A stretch of DNA of 14,038 nucleotides from JBBRUG01 sp038247995 (GCA_038247995.1 JBBRUG010000145.1:1-14038); one strand, 5' to 3'; shown: positions 1 through 7,167, counted from the stretch's first letter. Numbers and translations: made by a program. The notes: a model not told the origin generated them from the sequence alone.

Positions 1-163
1 AAACCCGACCCGTTTCCCTTTGCGCCGCCCGCTGCGGCTGTCGAGGAAGTTCTTGACCGCCCGCCCCAGGTTGACGAACGCCCCGTCAATAGCCGACTTG
101 CCGACCTGGAATGTCCAGGGATACTCCACGGCCCGTATCTCCTTGCGTGTTGGTGCGTCGTGA
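1..163 (-). pseudogene. TnpB (IS200/IS605-type OrfB) fragment
   Basis: In the third minus-strand frame, not the frame of the overlapping hydrolase ORF, the bases encode a segment containing KEIRAVEYPWTFQVGKSA, then NLGRAVKNFL and a basic RRKGKRVGF run. This matches the early part of TnpB proteins, the RNA-guided nucleases of IS200/IS605-type elements, where a 'YPW...ALRDLDRAFKNFF...KVGFP' pattern precedes the catalytic core. The roughly 50-60 residues that normally come before YPW are absent: upstream of about position 163 the DNA is hydrolase sequence. The fragment continues off the left edge, so the catalytic half cannot be seen. It has lost its start codon here and is best read as the 5'-truncated remains of an element joined to the hydrolase gene. 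Confidence 0.65.
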
Positions 164-893
164 TGTATGCGAGGGCGGCGTGCAGGTGGTGCTGCAATTC
201 CGCGGCGTGTGTGAGCCAGATGCTATGCGCCGCGCCGGGGATTTCGACGTAGCGCGCGTGCGGAAGCAGCGCGGCAAGTTGCTGGGTAGGCCAGTTCGGC
301 CGGATATCGTCGGCGGCAGTTATAAAGACACACGGTACGGCAAGGTCGGCCAGTTCGCGCAGCAGTTCCGGGCGGCGACAAAACGTGCGCCAACTCGCAT
401 TCCCCTGGCGATTCACGTCCGGGTCGGCGTGAAAGACCTTGCCGCCGGTGTCTTCCCCTATCGTTTGCAAGCGTTCGTGATAAGTGGCGCTCCAATCACG
501 GTCGTTCACTATTTTGCCGCCCGCAATCCCAATGATCCCCATAGTCTGTGCGGGATACCGCACCGCATAGGCGAGGGCGAGATTCGGGCCGTGACTGTGG
601 CCGAGCACTATCCAGCGCTCATAGCCGTAGGCGATGCGGATCGCCTCAACATCAGCCAGGAGCGTGGCGACATCATAGCGCCCATCCCAAGCGGATCGCC
701 CGCAACCGCGCGGCTCAAAGCGGATGACCCGACACGTCGCATCGATCAGAGCGGCGACCGGCGCCAGATAGTCATCACAGCCGGGACCGCCGTTAAAGCA
801 CACCACCGGCGTGCCGGTTCCGGTTGCCGTCGTCCAGAGCTGTGCGCCGTCGCGCTCCACAAATCGTTCGCCTGGTGCATGAACAGGTGCCAT
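1..893 (-). CDS. alpha/beta hydrolase, prolyl aminopeptidase-like (S33), 3' end altered
   Basis: This encodes a probably cytoplasmic alpha/beta-hydrolase of the proline-iminopeptidase type. Visible motifs are NGGPG at residues 34-38 (oxyanion-hole HGGPG relative), EPRGCGRS at 60-67, the nucleophile elbow GHSHG at 98-102 with Ser100, an acid Asp at 195 or 196 in TAADD, and His223 in PGAAHS. The triad is therefore complete. The ATG at 893 is the only sensible start, since an in-frame TGA lies two codons upstream; a GGAG sits 11 bases before it. The recognisable fold ends near residue 247 (about position 153). The frame then stays open to the window edge, reading through TnpB sequence in the wrong phase, so the native stop and perhaps the last helix are gone. 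The exact substrate cannot be told; hydrolysis of an N-terminal proline or a small ester are both possible. Confidence 0.8.
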   Translation of the reverse strand, partial: MAPVHAPGERFVERDGAQLWTTATGTGTPVVCFNGGPGCDDYLAPVAALIDATCRVIRFEPRGCGRSAWDGRYDVATLLADVEAIRIAYGYERWIVLGHSHGPNLALAYAVRYPAQTMGIIGIAGGKIVNDRDWSATYHERLQTIGEDTGGKVFHADPDVNRQGNASWRTFCRRPELLRELADLAVPCVFITAADDIRPNWPTQQLAALLPHARYVEIPGAAHSIWLTHAAELQHHLHAALAYITTHQHARRYGPWSIPGHSRSASRLLTGRSSTWGGRSRTSSTAAAGGAKGNGSG

Positions 894-1111
894 GGTTCAA
901 CTCGCTCCAGGTGTTGACGCTGGACAACCGCCCGCGAACAGCCGCCGGGCATGGGGGCGCGGTGATCTGTCGTCGCAATACGCCAAGCACGTTTGGAATG
1001 CACAACGATGTAAGAGGGACGTCGCTCAGCATAGCGCGAACCGGAGATGCACGGGATCAGTCCTGGGAAGGAGTGCTTAGGCTGTGGTGTGTTCGGAAGA
1101 CACCCCAGGCA

Positions 1112-1630
1112 TTGCATCTCACCGCCCACAAGCCGCTGATACATCCACACGGTGCCGTGCTGGGTGGGATTGCGCAGATAGGCGAGGAGCGGTTCGCGTA
1201 TTTCCGGCCATGGGTTCCGCTGGATCTTGCGGTATGCATCGTTGAGCGGTACAAACGCGGCGCGCTGTATGATCAGGTCGGGGTCTTGTACGCGGATCGT
1301 TCCTTCAACGCTCGTGATCACAAAGATGTGCGCTATCGAGACGTAGTTTTCTGCCTGATTGGAGACCTGTGTCACATAGGCGAGTTTGCCGATCCGCTGC
1401 ACGGAAAGTCCGGTTTCCTCGCGCACTTCACGTTTCAGTGCATCGGCAACGCGTTCGTACGGTTCGACCACACCACTGGGTAAGCTTCAATGGGCAGCCG
1501 GATCATGTTGTGCTTGCTGTTTGACGAGGAGCAGCGCGTCCTGAAAGCGCAGAATACCTGCCGTAACGTGATAGCTGTTCGGCGGTGATGATAGGACAGG
1601 TGATCCGCGTGCCATAGCCGTGTTCCTCAT
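1112..1630 (-). pseudogene. Nudix hydrolase interrupted by an in-frame TGA
   Basis: The perfect Nudix signature G-x5-E-x7-REV-x-EE-x-GL is encoded at 1406-1474, so this was a pyrophosphatase of nucleoside-diphosphate-linked compounds (NUDIX family). The typical beta strand before it, YHVTAGILRF and ALLLVKQ, is in the same frame upstream. Between them, at 1487-1489, lies TGA exactly where the family usually has Trp (W-S-L-P-G-G); one G-to-A change of TGG would make it. The following glycine is also Ser (PSG for PGG). The start is uncertain: ATG at 1630 or 1615 is in frame, while a frame starting with ATG at 1634 (MDEEHGYG) looks more coding-like for the first 25 codons, so a second frameshift is possible. 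After residue LVGGEM (about 1118) similarity fades, yet the frame stays open to 746, overlapping the hydrolase, so the native end is also lost. The remaining downstream ORF could start only at a GTG inside the motif. Confidence 0.75.
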
Positions 1631-1655
1631 CCATGATCGCTGGCACCTGCACGGC

Positions 1656-2192
1656 TCACAGCGGACGTGTTGCCGGCGGCACGGGCGTAACAATGAGCGT
1701 GATGCTTCCCACATTGGCGATCGATTCGCTGAAGCGGTCGGCATCGTGGCGTACCGCCACCACTTCAAGCTGGCTCGCTACGGTTTCGTTCTCCAGGTCA
1801 CTGGCATCAAGCTCTCGAACCTGCTCGATCTGCTCAAGCTAATCGTGGTTCATCACGGCCAGGGTTATCGTGTCGCCAACCCGGGGTAGGACATCACATT
1901 CAAGCCATCTCGGAAGGGTATACTGCGGCGCAGCGAGGTCAGCACTCCAGGCAAGAAAGAGCCGATGGGCGACCACGTCGGTGCGGGTAACGGAGCAAAC
2001 CGCACACTGATTGGCCACATCATGGATCACGCTGATGACGTCCCATAAGATGGCATCGGAAGAGCGATCGCTAGGCGACGAGATGCTGACCTGCTCGCCA
2101 ACACGCGGCACTGCAGGCATATCCCATGTCCCAAGATCACGGGTTGTGGTTGCGGACACCTGTTGCTCGAAGTGAATAAAGCTGACTTCCAT
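1656..2192 (-). pseudogene. small protein of two similar halves, split by in-frame TAG
   Basis: I do not recognise the family. The start ATG at 2192 has GGAGG seven bases upstream, so it is well supported. The first 117 codons end at TAG (1839-1841), but the same frame then stays open for 60 codons to TGA at 1656-1658. The two halves resemble each other: PRVGEQVSIS (residues 29-38) with WDVISVIHD (50-58), then PRVGDTITL (103-111) with LEVVAVRHD (142-150). The second copy is cut by the TAG, which argues that the full 178-codon frame was one gene with tandem small beta-rich domains and that the stop is a later mutation (for example CAG to TAG). There is no signal peptide or membrane segment. 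A shortened 117-residue product may still be made from the good ribosome site. It lies upstream of the Nudix gene on the same strand, with only 25 bases between its last stop and the Nudix ATG at 1630. Confidence 0.6.
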
Positions 2193-2394
2193 ACCATTCC
2201 TCCGTTCGGTGTGGGCCAAATGCGTTGATTGCCTGCTTGCCGCTCTCGCCCTCATGATACGCTGATCTGGTAGCGGGTGCGATGATCTCTTGCGCTCGGT
2301 CGGTCTGTCGCGAGAACTTGCTGCAGGGCTCTGTTGACGCCGCCCGGCAACACCGGTATCATGCAGGGAGATTGGCCAATGGCTGGAGGGGCGC
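2193..2394. other. intergenic region between divergent genes
   Basis: Two hundred bases separate the divergent starts at 2192 (minus) and 2395 (plus). It contains the ribosome site for the minus gene (GGAGG just above 2197), the plus-strand promoter described separately and the Uma2 ribosome site GGAGGGG near 2384. I see no clear -35/-10 pair for the minus-strand gene, no RNA gene and no coding remnant. Confidence 0.5.
2334..2362 (+). promoter_or_regulatory. sigma70-type promoter for the Uma2 gene
   Basis: TTGACG at 2334-2339 and TATCAT at 2357-2362 are separated by exactly 17 bases, close to the TTGACA/TATAAT consensus. Transcription would start near 2369, leaving a 25-base leader that contains the GGAGGGG ribosome site before the ATG at 2395. 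Confidence 0.6.
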
Positions 2395-3222
2395 ATGACA
2401 ACCACAACCGTAGAAGTGCTGACCAGCCCGGCTACAGGGGTGCTCGGCGCAAGCGACCCGGCTGACCCTTTCCGCTATGGCTGGCGCTACGTCAAGGTTG
2501 ACCGCCCCGACGGCACCTACGAGATGCGTCAGGAGCCGCTGACCTTGGAGGATGTGCTGCACCCCCAGGAGGGCGATCAGGTGACTCACAGTGATGCGCA
2601 CCAGCGCCGGCGCCGCTACCTCTGCAATGTGCTGGAGGCCCAGCTCGCCCACGATCCCACTGCGGTCGTGCTCGATGATGTGCGCATCGCCTGGGACGTG
2701 CCCGACCTCAAGGCTCACGGCCCCGATATCGCCGTCATCATCGGTGTACAGCAGCGTCAGAATTGGAGTACCTTCGATGTGGCCCGCGAGGGCGTGCGGC
2801 CCGCGCTGATCATCGAGCTTACTTCCCCCGAGACGGCCAGTATCGACCGCTCAAACAAGCTCGAAGAGTACGATATCGCCGGTGTGCCGCTCTACGTGAT
2901 CGTCGATACGGTCGTGCTGCGCAAACGGCCAACCCTGCGCCTGCTTGGCTATACTCAGACTGCGGACGGCTACCAGGTTCTGCCGCCCAACGAGCATGGC
3001 CGGCTGTGGCTCGCACCCGTGCAGCTCTGGCTGGGCACCGAGCACAACGAGTTGGTCTGCTCCAACGCGGCCGGCGAGCCTCTGGGCGACTACCGAGCCC
3101 TCGCGGCAGCCCTGGCTGAGGAGAGTGCCGCGCGCGAAGTCGCTGAGCAGCGTGCCGAGGCGGCCGAGGCGAAGCTCCGTGCGTTGGAAGCCGAACTGCG
3201 GCGCCTCCGCGGCGCAGAGTAG
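2395..3222 (+). CDS. Uma2 family (DUF820) putative nuclease with coiled-coil tail
   Basis: This is a 275-residue member of the Uma2 family, a PD-(D/E)xK-fold group that is greatly expanded in Cyanobacteria and Chloroflexota and whose physiological role is not settled. The core is visible as GPDIAVI with Asp111, ALIIELTSPET with Glu141, Lys155 in the SNKLEEY segment, and GVPLYVIVD ending at Asp171. These are the spacing and residues expected of an active site. Residues about 235-273 form an Ala/Glu/Arg-rich heptad-like helix (AEESAAREVAEQRAEAAEAK), the usual coiled-coil tail of Uma2 proteins. The start has GGAGGGG at proper spacing and an upstream promoter. The gene ends with a genuine TAG 40 bases before the convergent kinase gene. 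A nuclease function is inferred from the fold only. Confidence 0.85.
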   Translation: MTTTTVEVLTSPATGVLGASDPADPFRYGWRYVKVDRPDGTYEMRQEPLTLEDVLHPQEGDQVTHSDAHQRRRRYLCNVLEAQLAHDPTAVVLDDVRIAWDVPDLKAHGPDIAVIIGVQQRQNWSTFDVAREGVRPALIIELTSPETASIDRSNKLEEYDIAGVPLYVIVDTVVLRKRPTLRLLGYTQTADGYQVLPPNEHGRLWLAPVQLWLGTEHNELVCSNAAGEPLGDYRALAAALAEESAAREVAEQRAEAAEAKLRALEAELRRLRGAE

Positions 3223-3262
3223 TCTGGCGCAGACACAGCGGCCTGGCCGAGAGATACCCGTT

Positions 3263-4204
3263 CTACGTTGTACGCGCTCCGCTTGCAAGCGCCCGCATCC
3301 GCTGAGCGGTCGCATCCAGCGCCTCCCAATCCTCACGGTAGGCATTGTACGCCAGGTGGTCGAGCCCAATGTGCAGAGCGCACGCCCTCAGCCGTGCCTC
3401 CAGGTTGTGCGGCCAGTAGCCCGCCTCCCGCCAGCGTCGTTCCAGCGCCGTGCGCAGCAGCGGAACGTCGAGGTTGGGATGCCAAGGCGCCCAGAACACG
3501 AACCAGGCCAGGTCGTAGAGGTGGTCGCCGTAGGTCGCGCAGCCCCAGTCGAACACACCGCTGACCGCGCCATTTTCGACCAGGACGTTGCGGTTGAGCA
3601 GGTCGGCGTGAATCAGCGCGCGCGGCGCCGTATCGTCGAGCACCTGCTGCAAGTGGGCGAAACCCCAATCGAACGCAGCTTGTCCCGTCGCCGAGGCAGC
3701 CAGTCGCGTTCGCCAGCCGAAGGTACGCCGACTGGGGGAGTCGTCGGCCACGGCGAGAAGATGCGCAGACCAGCGCGTGTGCCGCGCCAAGCCGTCACCG
3801 TCCCACCCGCCGAACCCGCTCGTCCCCGATGTATCTGCCAGCCGGAGCGCCTCCAGCAGCGCAACGACGGAGGGGATCGCCGTGCGCCACTGCTCGCCCG
3901 TCACCAGTTCGAGCGGCACACCGTACACCCGCCGCGAAATCGCATAGTAGCCGTCGAAGGCCGGGCCGACGGCAAGTACTTCCGGCACCGGCAGCCCTGG
4001 TGCGCGATAGCGGAATGCGACGCGATCCTTCGCGAAGTCGTCGTCGTGGTGTCCGAAGCGGACGATCAATGCTTCATCGCCGCGGCGAAAGCTGAAGGCG
4101 CGGGACCACGAGCCTGCGCCGGCCGGCGCAACGTCGCTCGCGGTCGGGTCGAACTGCTCGGCCAGGAACTGCTGCACAAGCGCGGGGGAAAAAGTTACCT
4201 GCAT
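3263..4204 (-). CDS. aminoglycoside phosphotransferase-fold kinase (APH family)
   Basis: This is an ATP-dependent small-molecule kinase of the APH/choline-kinase superfamily (PF01636). The catalytic loop HADLLNRNVLV carries the H-x-D-x4-N pattern, and the metal-binding segment VFDWGCATYGDHLYDLAW replaces the DFG of protein kinases. Near the N-terminus, GSWSRAFSFRRGDEALIVRF gives the nucleotide-loop strands. It is about 313 residues, usual for the family. ATG at 4204 is preferred because the protein then begins MQVTFSPALVQQFL; ATG at 4216 and GTG at 4213 are in frame, with AAGGAA directly before them, so the start is unsure. It lies 27-39 bases after kptA on the same strand and probably shares its transcript. 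The substrate could be an aminoglycoside such as hygromycin B, but most environmental members are uncharacterised and resistance should not be assumed. It ends with TAG. Confidence 0.82.
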   Translation of the reverse strand: MQVTFSPALVQQFLAEQFDPTASDVAPAGAGSWSRAFSFRRGDEALIVRFGHHDDDFAKDRVAFRYRAPGLPVPEVLAVGPAFDGYYAISRRVYGVPLELVTGEQWRTAIPSVVALLEALRLADTSGTSGFGGWDGDGLARHTRWSAHLLAVADDSPSRRTFGWRTRLAASATGQAAFDWGFAHLQQVLDDTAPRALIHADLLNRNVLVENGAVSGVFDWGCATYGDHLYDLAWFVFWAPWHPNLDVPLLRTALERRWREAGYWPHNLEARLRACALHIGLDHLAYNAYREDWEALDATAQRMRALASGARTT

Positions 4205-4243
4205 CGCGAACACCATTTCCTTGCAGGCGGATCGCTGCGTTCG

Positions 4244-4816
4244 TTATCCCTCAAGCGAGTGATCCGGCGCCGCTAAGGGCGTCAGAAATGCCGGCGGCAC
4301 CTGATCCACGATCCAGACGCCGTTTGCGGAGCAGGAGAAGACGTGTCCGGCGGCATGCATCGCCGCCGCATCAACGACGAGTACCGCCGGTGGTCCGTGG
4401 CGAGCGCCGACGTTCTGTGCCGTCGCCACATCGGCCGAGAGGTGGACGTGATGGCGGCCCATCCTGGTAAGGCCCTCGCGTCGGATCGTCGGCAGCACGC
4501 GCACGCTCGTCCCGTGATACAGCACCGGCGGAGGCGTCGTCACTGCAAGCTCCAGGTCCACCGCGACGCTGTGCCCCTGGTTCGCTCTGATGCGCGTCCC
4601 GGTTGGGTCAAAGGCGAAACGGCGCTTGGTGTTGCGTTCGACCACCTCATCGAGTTGCGCGCGTGTGATCGCCTTCCCGTTGCGGGCCAGCGCCGCCAGC
4701 AGGTCGTCAACGGCAATCCAGCCGCCGGGCGCAAGCGTCAGCCCCAAGGCGTCAGGGCGGTGGCGCAGGTGGTACGACAAGGTTTTGCTGATGCGGGTGA
4801 TTTCGGTATCGTTCAT
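4244..4816 (-). CDS. kptA: RNA 2'-phosphotransferase, Tpt1/KptA family
   Basis: KptA moves the 2'-phosphate from an RNA junction to NAD+, giving ADP-ribose 1'',2''-cyclic phosphate and nicotinamide; in fungi the homologue Tpt1 finishes tRNA splicing. The 190 residues match the family length. SKTLSYHLRHRP at 10-21 places Arg18 and His19 of the catalytic tetrad, RIRANQGHS at 75-83 supplies Arg77, LYHGTS at 99-104 and HHVHLS at 122-127 form the ADP-ribose site, and ANGVWIVDQVPPAFL closes the domain. The start ATG at 4816 is preceded by AGGA at seven bases. A weak extended -10 (TGC plus TACACT, 4873-4881) lies about 55 bases upstream. No RNA ligase or tRNA intron is nearby, so the bacterial substrate is unknown. 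The following gene on the strand is the APH-fold kinase. Confidence 0.93.
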   Translation of the reverse strand: MNDTEITRISKTLSYHLRHRPDALGLTLAPGGWIAVDDLLAALARNGKAITRAQLDEVVERNTKRRFAFDPTGTRIRANQGHSVAVDLELAVTTPPPVLYHGTSVRVLPTIRREGLTRMGRHHVHLSADVATAQNVGARHGPPAVLVVDAAAMHAAGHVFSCSANGVWIVDQVPPAFLTPLAAPDHSLEG

Positions 4817-4943
4817 CGGTGTCCTGCTGGTTGTGATACACGTATCGTGCGGCTGCCAGGGTTGCCGGTGTCAGTGTAGCATGCGGCAAGTTGGACAAGA
4901 TGCGCCATCCGGCGGAACTCCGGCTACACATCGTCATGGCCGA

Positions 4944-6425
4944 TCACGCAGGACTCTCAGCGGTCGGTCGGCGCCCATGCTCGGCTGTGGTATAGCTCCA
5001 CCAGGATCGTCTCTGTACAAACCTCCCTACGCAAACAAACGCCCGCCGCGGTTCAGCGATGGGCGTTGTGATTCGTCTGACATCCGGGTTATTGGATCGC
5101 GAACCCCGTGTAGGGACGTTTCTGGGGATGATGAAAGGCGAGGACAATATCATCGGCGGGGATGCCCTCCGCTGTGAGGCGTGTGGCAAATCCTTCGGCT
5201 GTGCCGTCATGCTCGATCCGGATGTTGCGGGCAAGAGTGCCTGCGGCAGCACGAACACCACCCCGGTGAGGAGAACGAAGCTTCCCGCTACAAGCAGCAG
5301 TGTGATGTGCACGGTCGTATACTGCAGCATCTGGCCGACGATCACCACACCGATGGGAATACCCCCATAGGCCCCTGCACTATACAACCCAAAGATTCGA
5401 CCGCGCAGGTCAACCGGCGTGCGTTCTGCCAGCGCCGTCATAATCAGTGGGCCGCACGGCCCAACGCCTACCCCCATCAGGGCACAGCCTGCCGCCAACA
5501 CCAGCAGTGGCCCGGAGACGAGCAGCGGCACAAAGGCGAGTGCTATCGTGCAAAAACTTCCGATCAGCACCGTGCGTCGGGCAACGTGTGCACCGACGGC
5601 ACCGTACAGAAGTGCGCCGCTTAGCGTGCCCGCCCCAAAGCTTGCGATCACCACGCCGAGCGCCGACGGCTCGCCCAACACCGTACTGGTGTACACCGGT
5701 AAGATCACCAGAAAAACCGGATTGATCAGCAGGTTGAAGGTGCCAAACAGGCCCATCAGGGTCAGGATCTGCCGGTCGTGACGCAGGAAGTGCAGGCCAT
5801 CCCGCAACGCCTGTCCATAGGTGCGGTGTTGCCGTAGGTGCGCGTTTTGGGCCACACCGATGCCGATCAGCAGCGCCGACAGGCCGAACGTGAGCGCATC
5901 GAGGAGCAGCACGGTTGCCGCACCCATAACGCTCATCAGCACCCCGGCGAGCAGCGGGCCGAGCACCAGAGCCGCACGTCCGATGGCGCTCACGGCAGCG
6001 GTGGCGCGTTCGAGCGACCAACCGGCGGCACGCGCCAGGTCGGGGAGCAGACTGGCGCGTGCTGTCAACCCCAGTGCCTCGGCGCAACTCCCCACAAACA
6101 CGAGCAGCGCCAACAGCGCGAGCGGCAGCGCATTACGGGCAAACAGGAGCGGGATGCACCCAAATGCGATCAGCGCGCCACAGTCGGCGGTGATGCTGCT
6201 GCGCCGCGCCCCCAGGCGATCAACCAGCGGGCCGCCTGCCAGACCGACGATAAACAACGGCAGGGTGAGCAGCGCGGTGATCGCACCGACGAGCGCGGTG
6301 CTACCGGTGACGCTCCAGACGAACAACGGCAAGGCGACTGCCGAAAGCAGCGTCCCGGTTTCGGAGATCGCCCGGGCGATCAGGAGCGCGATCAGCGGTG
6401 ATTGACGAACGGGTTCCGGTGGCAT
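4944..6425 (-). CDS. MFS exporter (drug-efflux type) with aberrant C-terminal tail
   Basis: Residues 1-400 form an inner-membrane major facilitator transporter resembling the MefA/MFS_3 efflux group. There are about twelve hydrophobic segments, the motif-A loop GGPLVDRLGARRSS at 64-77 between helices 2 and 3, a central cytoplasmic loop near HLRQHRTYGQALRDGLHFLR, and a final helix ending LPQALLPA. ATG at 6425 has GAAGGGAT a few bases upstream. Beyond residue 400 (position 5226) come about 93 residues rich in Arg, Ser and Pro with no membrane character. In another frame the same DNA encodes the end of XisI, so this tail is out-of-phase foreign sequence and the pump has lost its own last codons. 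It is transcribed divergently from the winged-helix gene at 6508, which probably controlled it. The exported compound cannot be predicted. Confidence 0.85.
   Translation of the reverse strand: MPPEPVRQSPLIALLIARAISETGTLLSAVALPLFVWSVTGSTALVGAITALLTLPLFIVGLAGGPLVDRLGARRSSITADCGALIAFGCIPLLFARNALPLALLALLVFVGSCAEALGLTARASLLPDLARAAGWSLERATAAVSAIGRAALVLGPLLAGVLMSVMGAATVLLLDALTFGLSALLIGIGVAQNAHLRQHRTYGQALRDGLHFLRHDRQILTLMGLFGTFNLLINPVFLVILPVYTSTVLGEPSALGVVIASFGAGTLSGALLYGAVGAHVARRTVLIGSFCTIALAFVPLLVSGPLLVLAAGCALMGVGVGPCGPLIMTALAERTPVDLRGRIFGLYSAGAYGGIPIGVVIVGQMLQYTTVHITLLLVAGSFVLLTGVVFVLPQALLPATSGSSMTAQPKDLPHASQRRASPPMILSSPFIIPRNVPTRGSRSNNPDVRRITTPIAEPRRAFVCVGRFVQRRSWWSYTTAEHGRRPTAESPA
5031..5067 (-). 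terminator. rho-independent-like terminator behind the xisI remnant
   Basis: On the minus strand AACGCCC (5067-5061) pairs with GGGCGTT (5044-5038) around a 16-base loop and is followed by TGTTTG. It lies about 20 bases after the xisI stop codon and is probably that gene's original terminator. It lies inside the out-of-phase tail of the MFS reading frame. Confidence 0.5.
5089..5229 (-). pseudogene. xisI C-terminal remnant
   Basis: In the frame ending at TAA 5089-5091 the minus strand reads RNIRIEHDGTAEGF, then an AEGIPADDIVLAFHHP segment and RPYTGFAIQ. XisI proteins (fdxN element excision controlling factor family) typically end with a pattern of this type: W-I-x-x-DGTE-x-G-I-A, then G-(V/I)-P-x-x-D-IVLAFH-x-P, then R-x-x-TGFA. 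Only the last 46 codons are present; upstream of 5229 the DNA is in the MFS gene, in another phase. There is no start codon or ribosome site. XisI usually pairs with XisH, which is not in this window. This is the recipient side of a recombination that joined two unrelated minus-strand genes. Confidence 0.72.
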
Positions 6426-6458
6426 AGCATCCCTTCATACCGTGCCGAAGCGTGGCGT

Positions 6459-6478
6459 GACCACCTGGCGCGATGGTC
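6459..6478. promoter_or_regulatory. candidate operator between pump and regulator
   Basis: GACCA (6459-6463) and TGGTC (6474-6478) form an inverted repeat with a 10-base spacer, centred between the divergent starts at 6425 and 6508. On the minus strand TATACT at 6490-6485 is a plausible -10 for the MFS gene, but no good -35 accompanies it. The short arms make this only a suggestion. Confidence 0.25.
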
Positions 6479-6507
6479 TGACGAGTATAGCGGGAGGCCA
6501 GCTTCAA

Positions 6508-7143
6508 ATGGAAGATACTGCATTGAACCAGGAACAGGTTGCGGTTCGTGACCCGGCGGCGGTGGCGCTGCTGGTTCACCCAAAAGCGCTTGTGGCGCTT
6601 GCCCCGTTTCTGGAACACGAGCGGTCGCTGAGTGCGGCTGCCGCCGAAGCGGGCCTGAAACTGCCGACCCTGACCTACTGGGTGAAGCGTCTCCTTGCGG
6701 TCGGGTTGCTGATCGAGACCCGCCGGCAACAGCGCGTCGGCTCGGCGATCCGCTACTACCAGAGTCGCGAGCGTGCGTTCTTTGTGCCCTATGCAGCGCT
6801 TCCGGCGGAGGTGGTCGAGAGCTTTCAGCGACAAAATACGGCGGCACTAGAGTAGCGGCTTGCGCAGGCGCTCAGCGCGGTCTATGGGCCGTGGAGCGAC
6901 GCCTGGGGCCTGCGGATCGGGCGGCACGCCACGGGCAAAGCCATGATGCAGCAGGTGACGGCTGTCGGCGCAGCCCTTGATCCGGCGGCGTTTAGGGCGC
7001 TCCAGGCCTGGGACGGACTGACCTTGAGCGCGGAAGACGCCCGCAGTCTCCAACACGAGTTGTACGCCGTCCTGGAGCGTTATCGCGGGCGAACCGGGCA
7101 GACGTATCTGGTACGGATTGCCGTTGCACCGATCGATGCGTGA
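6508..7143 (+). pseudogene. winged-helix transcriptional regulator broken by in-frame TAG
   Basis: The N-terminal 115 codons encode a DNA-binding domain. Residues 41-71 (LSAAAAEAGLKLPTLTYWVK and the following RLLAVGLLIE) form the helix-turn-helix of the ArsR-like winged-helix type, and 72-88 (RRQQRVGSAIRYYQSR) form the wing. At 6853-6855 a TAG interrupts codon 116; the same frame then stays open for 95 codons, with well-formed helical sequence (RLAQALSAVYG, EDARSLQHELYAVLERY), to TGA at 7141-7143. CAG to TAG would explain it. ATG at 6508 is preferred over GTG at 6442 because GGGAGG lies ten bases before it. It is divergent from the MFS pump and was probably its local repressor. The shortened product keeps the whole DNA-binding domain but loses the C-terminal, presumably sensing or oligomerising, half. 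Confidence 0.72.
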
Positions 7144-7167
7144 CAAAGGTAGCGGTACCGACACACA

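Noticed and set aside
111..917. 268-codon plus-strand frame
   Set aside because: It is antisense to the alpha/beta hydrolase, which has a complete catalytic triad.
2945..4276. 443-codon plus-strand frame across Uma2 and the kinase
   Set aside because: It overlaps the real Uma2 gene out of phase and is antisense to the APH-fold kinase; the product is Arg/Pro/Ala-rich without motifs.
4826..4850. Short palindrome GATAC-AC-GTATC upstream of kptA as an operator
   Set aside because: Five-base arms in a single copy are too short to support a regulatory site.
5821..6405. Long plus-strand frames opposite the MFS gene
   Set aside because: They are antisense to a clear twelve-helix transporter and have low-complexity Ser/Ala/Arg composition.
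1487..7143. UAG/UGA recoding as an explanation for the interrupted genes
   Set aside because: Uma2, the kinase and hsdR end in TAG, and the MFS frame and the regulator end in TGA, so both codons act as ordinary stops here.
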